NCBI GenBank assembly: GCA_036936605.1
Contig: JAUPFV010000001.1
Span: 215,045,530 to 215,109,529, forward strand
Origin: Limnanthes douglasii subsp. nivea
Taxonomy: Eukaryota > Streptophyta > Magnoliopsida > Brassicales > Limnanthaceae
Direction: 5' to 3'
Length of the DNA: 64,000 bases
A model generated the notes under the pieces. It searched no databases. It saw nothing but the letters and a program-made list of their open reading frames with translations, and was not told the DNA's origin. Made by a program: the position numbers and the translations under genes. This document shows positions 33,311 to 46,351 of the stretch, in pieces; position 1 is the stretch's first letter; each line of letters begins with the position of its first letter.

Positions 33311-36300
33311 AATTGAGTAGGTGAAGGCATCTGCTCAATAATTTATTTATATAATAAAAGAGAGGCTCAAAAGGCTTCTAAAGTTACAACATTTGGAGTT
33401 TCATAAGGCGCTAAAAGAGACCGTCAAAATTTACGTAGGATAGAGACCCTCGATTTAGAATTTGATCAACTCGATGAAGTAGAGGTCCAGAGCTGAAAGA
33501 TATTGAAAACTAATGGGGATAGAGACTTGCATGAGGGCATGACCTCTTATGAGTAGAAGAGATTTGAGGATGTAGAGTGAGTAGAGTTTTGGAATTAACA
33601 CATATGGAAAATATTGATTCTTCATACTACTTAGAGGAAGATGATTGAGATCTTTGATGATACCAACAACTAATAGACGATGTCTTAGAAGTTGAGTGTA
33701 TACTATATTGATTTTGAAGATAGACGATGAGCCTCTTGAAGAAGGATGAGAAGATTGATAGAAGACGTCAGAGATGTGTGCCTAGAGTAGAGCTAATCCA
33801 AAACTGAAGTGGTTGAAGTCTTCTTCAGATGCCTAGAGAAAATTTTGAGGAACTTTGAAATGGTTGAGATACTTGATAAAGCTAGAAGCTATTGAATAAT
33901 ATAACTGGGTACAAAGATGCACTACAAAAATGATAACTGTCAGGTATGTTGATTTTAACTTAAGTAGTTATAAAATGATGTTAGACATCGACAATAGTGA
34001 TTTTGAAAGACTTAAGGATCATAGAATTATTTCATGTAGCTAGTCTCTAGACTATTTCAGAGAGCAATAGCTTTAAGCTAATTAGGTACATGATATTCTG
34101 TTAGATTTATATTGCATTCGTTGATCCCTTTGGCAAGCCAGTCTACCGTAGAGTTTTGTTCTATATTGACGTGGGAGATGGTCATTTTATGTGAATAGAT
34201 TCATGCAACATTGCAAAATAAGAGTAGGATATCAAAGGGCTTTGTTAGTATAAATCATAGATAAAAGTAATTTAGAATATGTCTCTATTTCCAAATTAGA
34301 AATTTGCATCTTATTGCATATGACAAGACCATCAAGAAGGGCACAACTCTCTGTGATGATAAGGTTTTGTTTCTCATGGATTCTTCAAATAGATGCCTTG
34401 ATATCTCCCTTGTAGTATCTGATGATAGCACTGCTAGAAGATTCACCAGATTGTGAAAAGGAAGTGTCTGTGTTCAATTTGAGTCTTGGAGCAGTGGTTA
34501 AAATATTCAAATTCATAAGCCACGCTAGGATCATTTGACTAGAAGTTCTTTTGAGGAGGTTGGACATATCTAGCTTTAGAATAACATGCTTACTATGAGA
34601 GATAATAGATTTTGGAGAGATATTTAGTAGATTGAGTTTTTGTTGTGGTTCCAAAGTATCCAGCATATAACAGGAGGCAGAGTGTTTATGATGTGAATTT
34701 TGTTAGGAGCATACCATAACTATAACCTACAAATGTGAAAAAGAGACATATGTCTGCCAATAAGAATTTTGAATATGGTGCTAAAGTGAAGCCAGACTGT
34801 CCTAGCTAGGGAGTATTGAACAAATGTATGATGGATAATTCAGAGTTTCTACAATCCTGACATTTAGATGCTAGGGTAATGGTCTTGGTTTGGAGGACTA
34901 AGTATACTGGAACCCAATCATTTAGTAGTCTCGAGAGAAATAAAAAGAACTTTATATGAGTGATATTATTCCAGTTTCTTGAGTATAATATAGATGTAAT
35001 TCCTTTGTTTCTTAAAGCATTCCAAGTATCCTTAGAACCAAAATCCCATGAAGCACTAACAGTCCATTTTATATTGTCTTTGAGAGAGGGTTTGACTGAT
35101 AGTTTAGATATTCTGTTGATGTCTGTTATGGTGATAGAAGATAGTAATTTGTCAAAATCCCATCCATTGATGTGGCATCAACGATCAAAGGCTGAACTTA
35201 TAGTTTCATTGGCTAAGAGTCCAGTAGATGAAGCCTTCAGCAATGTTTCTTATATTGTGTAACCTGTTCCAAATTTGATATTTCTTCTAAGTTAGTTTAA
35301 CTTATATAGGATGAGCAATATAGCAGTATATATTGTCCATGAAATTGGACAATAAACCTGTATTTTCTCTGAAATTTAACCATTATTTGCAGGAATAAGT
35401 GAGGTGTATATCTTCAATATTCCTAGATATTTAATCCTCATTCTTTGTAAGGTAGATAGAGATGCACCCCAAAGATATCTACTACATATGGCTTCGATTC
35501 TTTTGATAATAGATCCATGAAGAAGGGTGTGTTGTAGATGATAATTGGGAATAGCTAGAAAGATATATTAGATGAGTGTGAGCCTTCCTTCATATGATAA
35601 TAAGGTATGATCCCACTCTAGAAATTTATTTCTTAGTTTGATGATAAGATCTTCGTAGATGAAAATTGTAGCCAGTGAATTGATGAATGTAAGTATATTT
35701 ATTGTTTGAAGCTGATGTATAAATGATGTAGAAGGATTTCTCTTTGTTGATCAACTATCTTGTTTGTTTATGGAACTTGATTAATAATCTGTTAATAATG
35801 CTACCACTAGATTTTAAACTATTTGTAAAGATAATAGTGTCATCTGCAAAAGATAAGCAATGGATAATGTTACTGTTAGAAATTTTGTTATCTTAAGCTA
35901 GGATGATCTTAAAATAACTGTTTGGGGCTTCTTATTAGGAATGTTTGGGCTAAGATGAATAGACTATGGGATATAGGATCCCTTTATCTAATGCCATTAG
36001 TAGATTTGAAATACCCCTTAGCTTCACCATTGAGGATAATTGAGAGTCTGACATTGTTGATAGATTTCATGATTAGATTAATGAACCTACAATTAAAACC
36101 AAAGGTTGTAAGAATTAGCTTTATAAAATAGATAGATACTCTATGGAATGCCTTAAAAAAAATCTAGTTAAAGGATTAAGTTTCCTTCTCTAATTTTATT
36201 ATTAATGTTGAAAGCAAGTTCTTTAGTGAGGAAGATAATTTCGTGGATGCTTCTATATTTTACAAAACCACTATGTTCAACAGAGATAAGCTTAGGTAGA

Positions 36301-36870
36301 AGAATATATATTCTATCATTGATACTTCTTGAAATGATCATATTAAACACATTACATAGACGTATAGGTCCATATTCGTTCCAAGTTTTAGGGTCTTCTA
36401 TTTTAGGAATCAAATAAATAGTTGTGGCATAGACCCCATTTGGAACATGAGAACCATTGAAAAATGCTCTCATGTCAGAGCATAAGTCAAAATAAATAAT
36501 GTGCCAGCAATTCTGATAGAGCTGATGTTAAAGTCATCAATACCAGCAATGTTGTTATAGTTAAAGACATTAGTATAATTGTAAATTTCTTGATTATTAG
36601 GTAGATTCAATAGTAAGTAGTTATCTTCATCAGAAATAAGGTTAGGAATGATTGATTAAATCTTAAGCAGATTTAAAGTGCAATTTTATATGTTAGAGGA
36701 GCTTTGAAGTAGTTTATTGCAGGCGATTCAAATTATTTAGGGTCTTGATTCCAAGTGTTGTTGACTTAAATTCTAAGGAACCTGTTTTTTTATTTCTTCT
36801 TGACATAATTATGAAATGCAACTGTATTTCTGTCTCCATTCTTTGTCCAATGAGTGTTTTTTAATTATTT
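33311..36870 (-). mobile_element. LINE with RNase H, inserted in the tandem repeat
   Basis: Minus strand from 36870: HWTKNGDRNT (linker), RT pieces VYATTIYLIPKIEDPKTWNE, SGFVKYRSIHEII and ELAFNIN at 36473-36168, catalytic LSFADDTIIF near 35845, and much later an RNase H domain (LKLNTDTSFSQSGES near 34490; ESCALLDGL near 34350; VDWLAKG near 34140). A T-run at about 33304-33310 would be the poly(A) tail. The RT-RNase H order is known in plant L1 elements. It is 5' truncated, with many stops. Flanking short duplications were not resolved. Confidence 0.82.
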
Positions 36871-37262
36871 TTAAGTGAGAGTTCTCAATTTAGTTGCAGA
36901 AATATATCTAAATGTGTTGCGGAAATAAAAAGAAATTAGTTGCGGAAATAGAAATTTAGTTGCATAATAAGTCTGTTATTTTATCTCTCTTATTTTTTTG
37001 TTGTTTTTAATGTCATATCTTTGAATCCATAACTAAAAAAATATCCTAATATACTATTGGTTTTTCTTTTTAAGACAAGTAGAACTATATATTTTAAAAA
37101 TATTTTTTTAATTTTTTTAATTGCAAAATTACTTGTAAATTGGTTGTGAAAATAAATAAAAATCTTCAAACATATCACTCATAGATTTTGTTTTGATCGT
37201 CTTTATATATATGCTTTTTGTAAAACATTAAGTTAGAATTTGAAAGATATGGAGTTAAGAAT
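36871..37262 (+). repeat. 390-bp tandem repeat, forward, after the LINE
   Basis: Contains AAATTTAGTTGCATAATAAG at 36951 and the CTTCAAACATATCACTCATAG block near 37162, in the same orientation as 31490-33310. Confidence 0.75.
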
Positions 37263-38480
37263 GTTAAAACGAAATTCATGAGTGATATTTTTAGAGAATT
37301 TTTGTTTTTATTTTTATTTTTCAACCAAATTACTCTTATTACGCAACTCGAACACAACTTTTTTTTCCTAACTAATTACGCAACCTGATTACTCTTATTT
37401 TCGTTACCAAATGCATTATAAAAAAAATTAAAACAAACTTTGGTAGATCTAGTTTTGTTCGTCTTAAAAGAATAAAATCAATTATATTTTGGATTTTTGT
37501 TTGGAGATATGATTTGAAACCAAATACAGTAAAATAAATTTAAAATATAACTTTCACATCTAGTATTTTTAATATTCAAAGACAAAACTAATTGTATATT
37601 CATATTAATTTGTGGAGTTACGGTTTAAAAGATATGATATTTTAAAAACAATCTAACACGTTTAGATTTTCACAACCAAAGGCATATTTACGCAACTCTT
37701 TTCATCCCAATTTCGTAACCTAAGGGCTCTTATTTTTGTAACCAAATGTAGTAAAGAAATTAATTATATATATATATATTTCATGTATCTAGTTTTGATT
37801 ATCTTAAAAAAACTAATGGTATTTTCAGATTTTTTGGAGCTATAGTTTGAAAGATATGACATTTTAAAAAAACCTAACATAATTGTTTTTTCATAACCAT
37901 AGTCCTATGTATGATTTTTTTTAATTTCGCAACCCGATTACTCTTAATTCTCAACCAAATGTAGTAAAAAGAAATTAAAAAAATAATTTTTTAGCGTAAA
38001 AACTCACATATTTTAGCAATATACAAAAACGTTTGTTGTTTCACATCCAACTAACATTTATTCTCAGAAAAACAAGTTGTATTTTTTTCACATAATGAGA
38101 CTCACTTTAGCACTAAAAATCCTTATATACGCACACATTTGTTTTCTTATTTTCGCAATACATTTCACATAATTACGCAACTAGACAAAATTATTTTTCT
38201 CACCCCAATAACACGTAATTTGCACCCTTAAAACTCAATCAAATTCAAATTTTTTCAACACAAAAATACACATACTTTAGCAAGTACAAAAATTAGTTGT
38301 ATTTTTTTCACACAGTGAGACTTATTTTATAATCAAAATATAAATAATTACGCAACAGAGCAATTCAAAAAAATATAAAATCTTCATAGATCTACTTTTT
38401 TCTTCTTAAGAAAACAAAAAATAATGGTATTTTCCGATCTTTTGGTACCAAAGAATATAACATTTTAAAATAAAATAAAA
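37263..38480 (-). repeat. 390-bp repeat family in inverted orientation
   Basis: From AAAACGAAATTCATGAGTGA at 37265 the blocks appear as reverse complements: AGATCTAGTTTTGTTCGTCTT near 37445, a weaker copy near 37785 and another near 38390; TTACGCAAC instead of GTTGCGTAA. About three decayed monomers. No gene. Confidence 0.7.
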
Positions 38481-38686
38481 CATAAAAGAGAACGGTTTAC
38501 CGGTATATTGATGTTAATAGAAAATCAATATAGTTATCGGTAATTAAGTTATAAAATCTGGTGTTATGAATACTTTCCTTTTTGTAGATAAATAATTTTG
38601 ATTAGAAAAAAAATCAAGCTATATCTAGAGTTTATCCACATTTGGTATAAGTTTACCCATTTTTAGATGAAAATACCAGTTTAGGG

Positions 38687-38694
38687 TTATATAA
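38687..38694 (+). promoter_or_regulatory. TATA box of the PMD gene
   Basis: TTATATAA lies about 165 bases upstream of the ATG at 38859. A CT-rich leader follows (repeats of TCTCTC and CTTCTC), which is typical of plant 5' untranslated regions. Confidence 0.6.
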
Positions 38695-38858
38695 GCTGCT
38701 TTTTTTACTAACACCCACCCACCTCATTTTCTCTCTAACACTCCATTTTCACCCTCACGTCTCTCACTTCTCTTTAAAATTTCTCTACCTTCTCTCAAAC
38801 ATCTCTCTAGAATCCAACAAAGTAAAATCCGGCTACTAGCTCCTCCTCATCGTCTGTC

Positions 38859-41310
38859 ATGTTAAAGAAGAAATATTCTCGCCCTCCTCCTCCACCACCC
38901 AAGTATGGATTTGTAGATTTGAACTTTAATTTCTTGTTTCTTGATGGATTTTTTTATGATGATTTTTTGTGATTTTGTTAGGATTTTTAGTGAAGTTCAT
39001 AGATTAGATTTATGGTTAGTTTCAAATTTAGGGTTAATGTGGAATATAAGGGTTTAGGTAGACATAGTTAGGATTTATGGTGTTTTTTGGCATTTTTCAT
39101 GCAAGATTCGGCCGAAAAATGACCGGCCTCGGTAGGGTGTGACCAAGCACCCCATCCGTGCGTTTGACCTGCACTCATCGGTGCACTACAAAAATCTTTT
39201 TTTTTTGTTTTTAAAAACTTTATTTATTTTAGAAATAAGTCCTTAAAAATATTTATATTTTTTAAAAAACTATATCAGGTTTGTAAATCTATTTTTTTAT
39301 GTTTATATTTAATTTTTTACATCTACTTAAATTTAGTTTTAGATTATATATGTATATTATGCGACTAACCATATTTTTTATATTTTTTATTTGAGTATTG
39401 AGTATGTTGATCCTCGACCGTACGGTAAACATATTGAAGGTGTTCCTCGACCAATGGTGATTCAACCTGGAAAAAATATAAAGATCCTTAAGATTGTAGA
39501 AGATGAGAGGAGCCGCAAAAAAAATGCGGACGATCGTCGAGGGAGAAGGAGCGCTCGACAGAAGAGGAGACAAAGAATGAGTATAACAAGCGGTCATAGT
39601 GCTAATCACCGCTATGCACTGAGGCTACTGAGGACCCATCACGAAGTGATACACCACATGTGCAATCACCTATTTTGCACCGATCACCCGTTGTATCAGC
39701 GCTACCATCCGCTGCTCATTTACCGTCCCAACACATAAATCTGCACGACCACCACGAATTAGCGTTATGGTGGATGCTACTGGTGACCTCGAGCAGGAAT
39801 TTTTGGGATGCAAAAGAGGTTGATATCATCCATACAAAGGAGCAGAGGCAGTGGTTTGAATTTTTGAAATTCAACAAGATACCGCACTTTCCTGACTACA
39901 AAGATCATGAGGCGTTCCATGTCTTCATCAGCCAAGTAAGTATAAACTTATTATATGTTTTTGGTAGTTAACTACTACTTTTTATGTTTTCTAATAGCTG
40001 TGTAGTTCTTTAGGCATACATGAACATTATCATATGTTACCTATGTGGGAGTTGAGCGCTCAACCACAACTGTAGCGCCACTTAGCTCGTACTCCATTCG
40101 GACCACTCATTGCTCACATATCTCAGTACTTCATGCATTTTGTATTAAATGACGTATTGAGCATTGGAATCAGAAGACCAACACGTTCCACTTCAGTTTC
40201 AGGGAGATGACCGTCATCCTGGATGACTTTACCTGCATTACAGGTCTCCCTGTAGTTGGTAGGACTCTGGGTGTGGTTACGACTCCACAAGAGAGGCTTT
40301 TGGCTATTATGCGAGTATGTTGGGACTGAGTATCGTGGAGGTCCATGTAAATATGGAGTCCACTAGAGGTGTTGGGTACAAGATAAAATGGTTGCAGGAG
40401 ACATTTACCAAGGGCCACTACCTTGAGCAGACTGACGATGATATTGTCCGCCAGGTATCACGAACGTACCTGATGTTCTTATTTGGGTGCATTATATTGG
40501 CGGACATTAGTCAGAAGACCATGAAGGCTGACTACATGTACGGGTTGGTGAACATTGATTAGGGTTTTTGTGACATAACATGAGGAGCTAGTGTTTTAGC
40601 ATTTCTATTTCGTGCTTTGGCTGATGCTTCAAAAGCATCAAAGCCTAACCTTTACTGATTTGTTGTCATGCTAGACTGCTAAATATACGATCATTTCCCC
40701 ACATTGAAATCCCATAAAACCTATAATCCGTATGGAGAGCTATGAGAATTGGTAGGTGGCTATCCAAGAGGATCACAAGGAAAATGACGTAAGTAACCAC
40801 ATTTATAAGTAATTTATTTATTACTTAGTTATATATATTTTTTGTAATTAAGTGTTATATTATTTTGTTTTACAACTCTCTTTCCAACCATACGAGCACA
40901 TTGGGGTCCAGTTCTCCATGCAGGAGATCCGCACGATTTCTTATGCACTCTAGATGATGAGCACACTAGAGAGATACATACCTGATGGAGTTATGAGCCA
41001 GTTTGGACGGGTTCATAATGAATCAGAACCCCCATTTGTACCTAGGCCTGCTTATAAGAAGGGATATTTTGCTCGATACACTTGGCGTGAAAGTGCTTGG
41101 CTAGATTGGCGTCAACACTTACTTCTTGAAGAGCGTTTGATCGTTACTGTTGATACTTACAAGTGATTGACAATGAACAGATATGGGGAGTACCTGGCTG
41201 AGTTTAGTTGGTATGTGATTACCCCACATGCGCGCACTACCGATGATAGACTATTTATTTGGGTAGTTCGATCTCTGAAAACCGTGCCTATCTGATGAGA
41301 TATAGAGGGT
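38859..41310 (+). pseudogene. plant mobile domain (PMD) gene, broken
   Basis: Exon 1 (38859-38902) encodes MLKKKYSRPPPPPP. A GT donor at 38903 and an AG acceptor at 39394-39395 define a 493-base intron; joining keeps the frame into IEYVDPRPYGKHIEG. Exon 2 runs to a GTAAGT donor at 39936 and exon 3 starts at 40014. The PMD core is clear near 40156-40330 (HWNQKTNTFHFSFREM, ILDDFTCITGLPV) and 40380-40560 (KIKWLQETF, SRTYLMFLFGCIILAD), with a last part at 40954-41166 (SQFGRVHNESEPP). Several stops and frame changes occur. Relatives include Arabidopsis MAIN, and PMD genes are also carried by Mutator-like and gypsy elements. The neighbouring MULE transposase suggests a mobile origin. Confidence 0.78.
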
Positions 41311-41480
41311 GCATTGCAATGGAGAGATCAAGTATTGTTGTTTTTTTCTCCTTGGCTAGTTGTCTTTCTTAATTGACTTTTTTTAGTTATGATAGGTTGA
41401 CTTATGATTTCTTTTGTGTTTATGTTTCGGTATCACATTGGATGACGGATGGATGATTTGAACTTGTATTGCGTTATTAT
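41311..41480 (+). other. 3' part of the PMD locus up to the Tat insertion
   Basis: No coding seen. Ends in GATTTGAACTTGTATTGCGTTATTAT, a unit that recurs twice in altered form right after the Tat element (52148-52195). Confidence 0.5.
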
Positions 41481-41840
41481 TGATATGGAAATGAGTTTTT
41501 AGGATTTAATTTATAAATAATGTAAATTTAGGGCTTGATTGTAATTAGTGTAAGTTTTGTCTTTAATTTCTGAATGATGTAAGTTTTAGGGGGCTATTAT
41601 GACTTTACCCAATTTGTAAGGACTAAATAGAAATTAACCCGTTTTTGTAACAGTTTCAGTTATTCAACTAAGTCTTAGCTCCTCATTATAATGGACCAGA
41701 CAAATCTAATAAAGGGGTTGAACACTTTTTACTTGAAACTCATTTTGTACTTGTGTTTTCTCTCTCTAAAAACTCTAAAGCTCTTTCTCTCTCTAAGATT
41801 TCTCTCTAGCAATTTACCTAAGCAAATAAAAACCTTATCA
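41481..41840 (+). repeat. 5' LTR of the Tat element
   Basis: TGATATGGAAATGAG...ACCTTATCA; ends with CT-rich leader-like sequence. Confidence 0.96.
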
Positions 41841-41842
41841 AA

Positions 41843-41862
41843 TTGGCGACTCCCTTTGGGAC
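41843..41862 (+). other. primer binding site of the Tat element
   Basis: TTGGCGACTCCCTTTGGGAC two bases after the LTR. TGGCGACTCC-type sites are complementary to the CCA end of a tRNA and differ from the copia tRNA-Met site; I do not assign the tRNA. Confidence 0.7.
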
Positions 41863-41924
41863 ATTTGCCTTCAAAAATCAGTAGCTTATTCGTCTGGTGA
41901 TATTTTTTAACTCAAATTCGTAAG

Positions 41925-43540
41925 ATGAATCCCGAAAATAATAATCTTACGCTTCAATCGGCTTTAGAAACAGTGGGAGATGATTTGCAAAAGAATGGGA
42001 CTGATGGGAATAGAACTGATGGATTGTCTTTGTTCCAAGTTCGATCTGATATTGAAATAAGAATAAATCAACTTCTTGATAAAATCAATGTGTTGAATGA
42101 GAAACATAAGCGAATGGAACAAGAAATACTCTTTGCTAGGATCAGGTGCGAGGTTAGGCAGAAGTTGGAAAAGACTGATTATGAAGGTCAGTTAGATCGA
42201 TCTTTTGATGATAGTCTTGCTAAGTCTGAGCATAAAAAAATCACGTTTTGTATCTCCTAAAGAGATATTCATCTCGAAAGGATAAAAAAGATAAGAAAAA
42301 GTTGATAACTTCCAGTGATGAGGAAGTAGAAAGCTCAGCTTCAGGATTTAAGAGGCCTAGAGGTTCTTCGAGGGGAGAATCAGAAATAGATTACTCAATG
42401 AGATATAAAAAGGAGAAAAAGTCTAAGAATGCTCCTCGGTCAACTTGGCATGAAGGAAATTATTCGAATCAATATCCTGAGACTGACAGAAATTTGTATT
42501 TTACAATGGGGACCGATGATCAATTTGTTCAAGGTGTTGATTGGAGGAATTCTCCATTAATAGATAAAATTCGCTCTATGACCCTTCCGAAGCGTTTTAA
42601 TATTTCGAAGGTTGAAAAGTTCGATGGGATGCAAGTTCCTGATGATCACATCGAACAAGTTCAAGAATTATATGATGAATTTCGAGGACGATGATTGGCT
42701 TGTGTGTCGTGCTTCCTCTCAAACTTTTAAAGGAACAACTCTCAAATGGTACAACAGGATTTCGAGGAGATCCATTTCAAATTTCAAGGATTTTTATACA
42801 GCTTTCTGAAGGCACTTTGTTGGAAGCAAGGAAATGAGAGCTAATGGTGATACACTTATCCAATGCAAGCAAGCACCTGGAGAAAAATTGAAGGATTATA
42901 CTAAGAGGTCTGTGTTAATCAAATCATGCTTAGATAATTGTGAAGAGAATGTGGCAATGGTCGCTTTTCGTCAGGGTTTGTTGCCAGGGGATCTGGCTAA
43001 TGAGACGACAAAGAGAAGGGCTTTGACTTTTGGAGCATTGATGGCTCTAGTCGAGGACCAAATTAAGGTTGAAGAATCTAGCAGAGTCCGAGGGGCTCCA
43101 GTTAATACTTCGAAAAATTTGGGACAGGCAGCCAATAATTTGGGGCAGCCCTCGAATGGAAATAATAATGGAAATGCGAATAATCAGCAGTCGAGGCAGA
43201 AGAACAGCAATTTGCCTCCTCGGAGTAGTGGATATTCGAACCACACTCCATTTAACAATTACAATAGACCTACGCCGAATACTTATGTTAGGCCAGAGTA
43301 CTATGATGATTTAACATAGAGTGTTTCTGTTATTTGGGATAAAACTAAAAATTCTGTGAACTTTAGGAAACCAACTCCTATCAGCAGACCGAGGGAAGAA
43401 AGGAATAATAAATTTTGTAGGTATCATTATGACATTGGGCATGATACAAATGATTGTATTTGTTTGAAAAACGAAATCCAATACTTGATTGAGAATGGGA
43501 AGCTCTTGATTTATGTGAATTTACATGGAAGTGCATCGAA
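41925..43540 (+). pseudogene. gypsy gag
   Basis: ATG at 41925 is the first after the primer site. The N-terminal part is Lys/Glu-rich and probably coiled. A frameshift in an A-run near 42235 is compensated near 42680, and a TGA lies at 42807-42809. The gag domain is clear: VEKFDGMQVPDDHIE, GTTLKWYNRISRRSI, LKDYTKRSVLIK, AFRQGLLPGDL. After a Gln/Asn/Ser/Pro stretch comes a knuckle-like CRYHYDIGHDTNDC, the form usual in Tat gags. One more stop lies at 43317-43319. This protein would build the particle. Confidence 0.88.
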
Positions 43541-45157
43541 GAATAACGGTGCATCAACTTTGAAGGCTACGCAGCCAGCTGAGAACTTGATGATTATGGA
43601 TTCACAGGTTGAGTTATTCAGTGCTTCTAATGAATACGTTGAGAAGGATCCGAACATGTTGCTTCTGATGGCAGTTGAGGAGCCTGTTGAGGTTGTTTCT
43701 CTAGAAAAGGGACGCGTCCAAGAATTGTGCAAGTTTTTCGAATCGTTAGCAATTATTAGGGGCGATTTGATGACTGGAAATTCAGATAGCTCAAGGAAAA
43801 GGCATGTTGTCAACTTGACAACTCAAATTGAAGGGAGAATGTCAACGAATTTGTATGGGAAGAAAGACATTCCTTTCATTCTATTTGATGAAGATGATTT
43901 GAGAGGAACTGCAGGACCACATAAGGATGCAGTGGTAATTGGAGCTGAAGTGGCTGGCGTCGAAATTCGACGTGTATTGATTGACAGTGGCAGTTCTTCC
44001 AATGTTTTTTTAAGTCCACTTATGATAAGATGATAAACCTTCCTTGGATTACTCAATCCTATCGTACAATTATTGGATTTACGGGTGTAACCGCTCGTGT
44101 TTTGGGGAATTTGAGGGATAAGTTAGTTTGGGGAAAGGACCATTTAAGAAAAGGGTTCAAGTGCTTTTTGTGGTGGTGGACTGTCCCACAAGTTACAATG
44201 CTATTTTTGGAAGGTCATCGCTTTCAAAAATGTATGAGGTGCTATCAACAGTCCATCAGTGTTTTAAGTACGTGGTTGGAGACAGAGTTGGAATAGTTCG
44301 AGGCGATCAAAAGGTTGTTAGAGAATTCTATGCCGCTGCGCTTAGGATTTGAGGATCCATTAATGAAGATTTGATACATGAATAACAGTTAGAAGGGGTT
44401 CCCTTGGATTTCAAAGAAGGGGTTGACGATTCGAGGGAAACTCCGAGGGTCTTTAATAGTGAGTGAAGAAATAGAGGAGTTTACTTTTTCTGAAGGAAAA
44501 GTGCTTCAGATTGAAATTTTATTGACCCATAGTCTACGTCAACAACTGCTTAATTTTTTATCTCAGAATTTGGACGTCTTCGCTTGGAAGACAGAATATG
44601 TAACAGGAGTACCCATCAAAGTAATTCAACATAGCTCGGCAATAGATCTGAAGGTTAAGCCAGTGATTCAAAAAGGAAGAGCATTTTCATCGGAGAAAGC
44701 GGAAGAAATTGTTGCAGAAGTGGATCGATTATCTAAAGTCGGGCACATAATGGAATCTCAATATCCTTTATGGACTGCGAATCTGGTAGTGGTTAAAAAG
44801 AAGAATGAGAAATGGAGGATGTGTGTCGATTTTACAGATTTAAATAGAGGTTGTCCTAAATATCCATTCCCAGTTCCTCGAATTGACCAGTTGATTGATT
44901 CTACTTCAGGCAATAAAATATTGACTTTTATGGATGCTTTCGCAAGGTATAATCAGATCCAGATGGATCTGAAGGATCAAGAATGCACAACTTTTATAAC
45001 TGATAGAGGCCTCCATTGTTATAGGGTGATGCCCTTTGGATTGAAGAATGCTGGAGCCACTTATCAGAGTTTAATAAATAAAGTTTTTGCTACACAGATC
45101 AGAAGAAATATGGAGGTACATATAGACGATATGGTTAGTAAAGAGTTCAAGGGATGA
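43541..45157 (+). pseudogene. gypsy protease and reverse transcriptase
   Basis: Protease RRVLIDSGSSSNVFLS near 43970-44015 has the DSG active site. The frame is lost at 44033. VDCPTSYNAIFGRSSLSKMY in the 44128 frame is the conserved segment after protease. RT 44423-45157 is open: DVFAWKTEYVTGV, WRMCVDFTDLNRGCPK, FMDAFARYNQIQM, RVMPFGLKNAGATYQ and the catalytic HIDDMV, where YIDDM is usual. The frame ends at 45157 just after the catalytic site. Confidence 0.9.
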
Positions 45158-46351
45158 AGTGCATCTTGATGACCTAGAAGAGGATTTTTTGAATTTAAGG
45201 GCAATCAAGCTGAAGCTAAATCCGGAGAAATGTACCTTCGGAGTTCGATCAGGGAATTTTTTGGGTTTTATTATTAGCGAAAAATGAATAGAAGCCGATC
45301 CATAACAACTCAAGGCGTTGATAACAATGAATTCACCCCGATCAGTTAAAGAAGTGCAAGTATTGACAGGAAGGTTAGCAACACTTAATCGATTTATTTC
45401 ACGATTTTCTGATAAATGCTTTCCTTTCTTTCAAGTGTTGCGAGGACTTAACAGGTTTGAATGGACGTCAGAATGCTAAGCAACATTCACAAGCATTAAA
45501 AATTTGTTGCCGTCACCAGAAATATTAACAAAGACTTGAAATGGGGAGAAACTATTCTTATACATTATCGTATCGGATTTTGCACTCAGTCCAGTGCTAA
45601 TTAGTGAAGATTCGGGTATTCCGAAGCCGGTTTATTATGTCTGTAAAAGTCTGGTGGAAACAGAAAAAAGGTATATGAAGTTGGAGAAGCTCGCTTTAGC
45701 ATTGGTGATTGCTGCTAGGAAGATGCGTCCATATTTTCAAGCTCATACTATAGAAGTCCGAACTTCATTCCCTTTGAAAAATCTATTGTAACGACCAGAT
45801 ATTTCAGGGGGTGACTAAATGGTCAGTGGAGTTGGGAGACTATGATATTTTATTTACACCTCGAACAGCAATCAAGGCACAAGCATTGGCTGATTTTTTT
45901 TGTTGAATTTCACTTAAGTAGAACGGATGAAGAAGAAAGCTCAAAAGTTTTGGCTACTGATTTGAGGTGGATTGTTCGAACAGATGGAGGGTCTAGTATT
46001 TCAGGGTGCAGTGTTGGAGTTCAACTGATAGCTCTGATGGGGGAAACAATGGTCCAATCGATTAAATTTGGTTTTCATGCTTCAAACAATGAGGCTGAAT
46101 ACGAAGCTGCTTTGGCAGGATTGAAATTAACAAAGATTTATGGAGCGACTTCGATACGTCTGGAAACAGATTCTCAATTATTGGCAAATCAAGTATCTGG
46201 GTTTTCCGAAGCAAGGAAGGATCATTTGATTTTATATCTTCGGGAGCTTCGACATTTAATGCTTATGTTTGACAATGTGGTTGTGGAATATATCGGGCAA
46301 GGAAGTAACATGGTGGCTGATTCTTTGGCAAATGTTGCTTACAAGGAATAA
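45158..46351 (+). pseudogene. gypsy RNase H and second archaeal-type RNase H
   Basis: The RT thumb and first RNase H are in pieces (KEVQVLTGRLATLNRFI near 45350; KLEKLALALVIAARKMRPYF at 45680-45740). The frame 45842-46351 holds the second RNase H: VRTDGGSSISG (first Asp), NNEAEYEAALAGLKL (Glu), LETDSQLLANQ (second Asp), NMVADSLANVA (last Asp region). An extra RNase H of this kind is a known Tat-lineage trait. Confidence 0.85.

Noticed and set aside
33920..33945. CACTACAAAAATGATAAC as the end of a CACTA transposon
   Set aside because: The word lies inside a LINE with continuous LINE homology on both sides. No inverted partner, sub-terminal repeats or three-base target repeat was seen.
39180..39195. 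CACTACAAAAATC in the PMD intron as a CACTA end
   Set aside because: Same reason: a short word in AT-rich DNA with no partner end.
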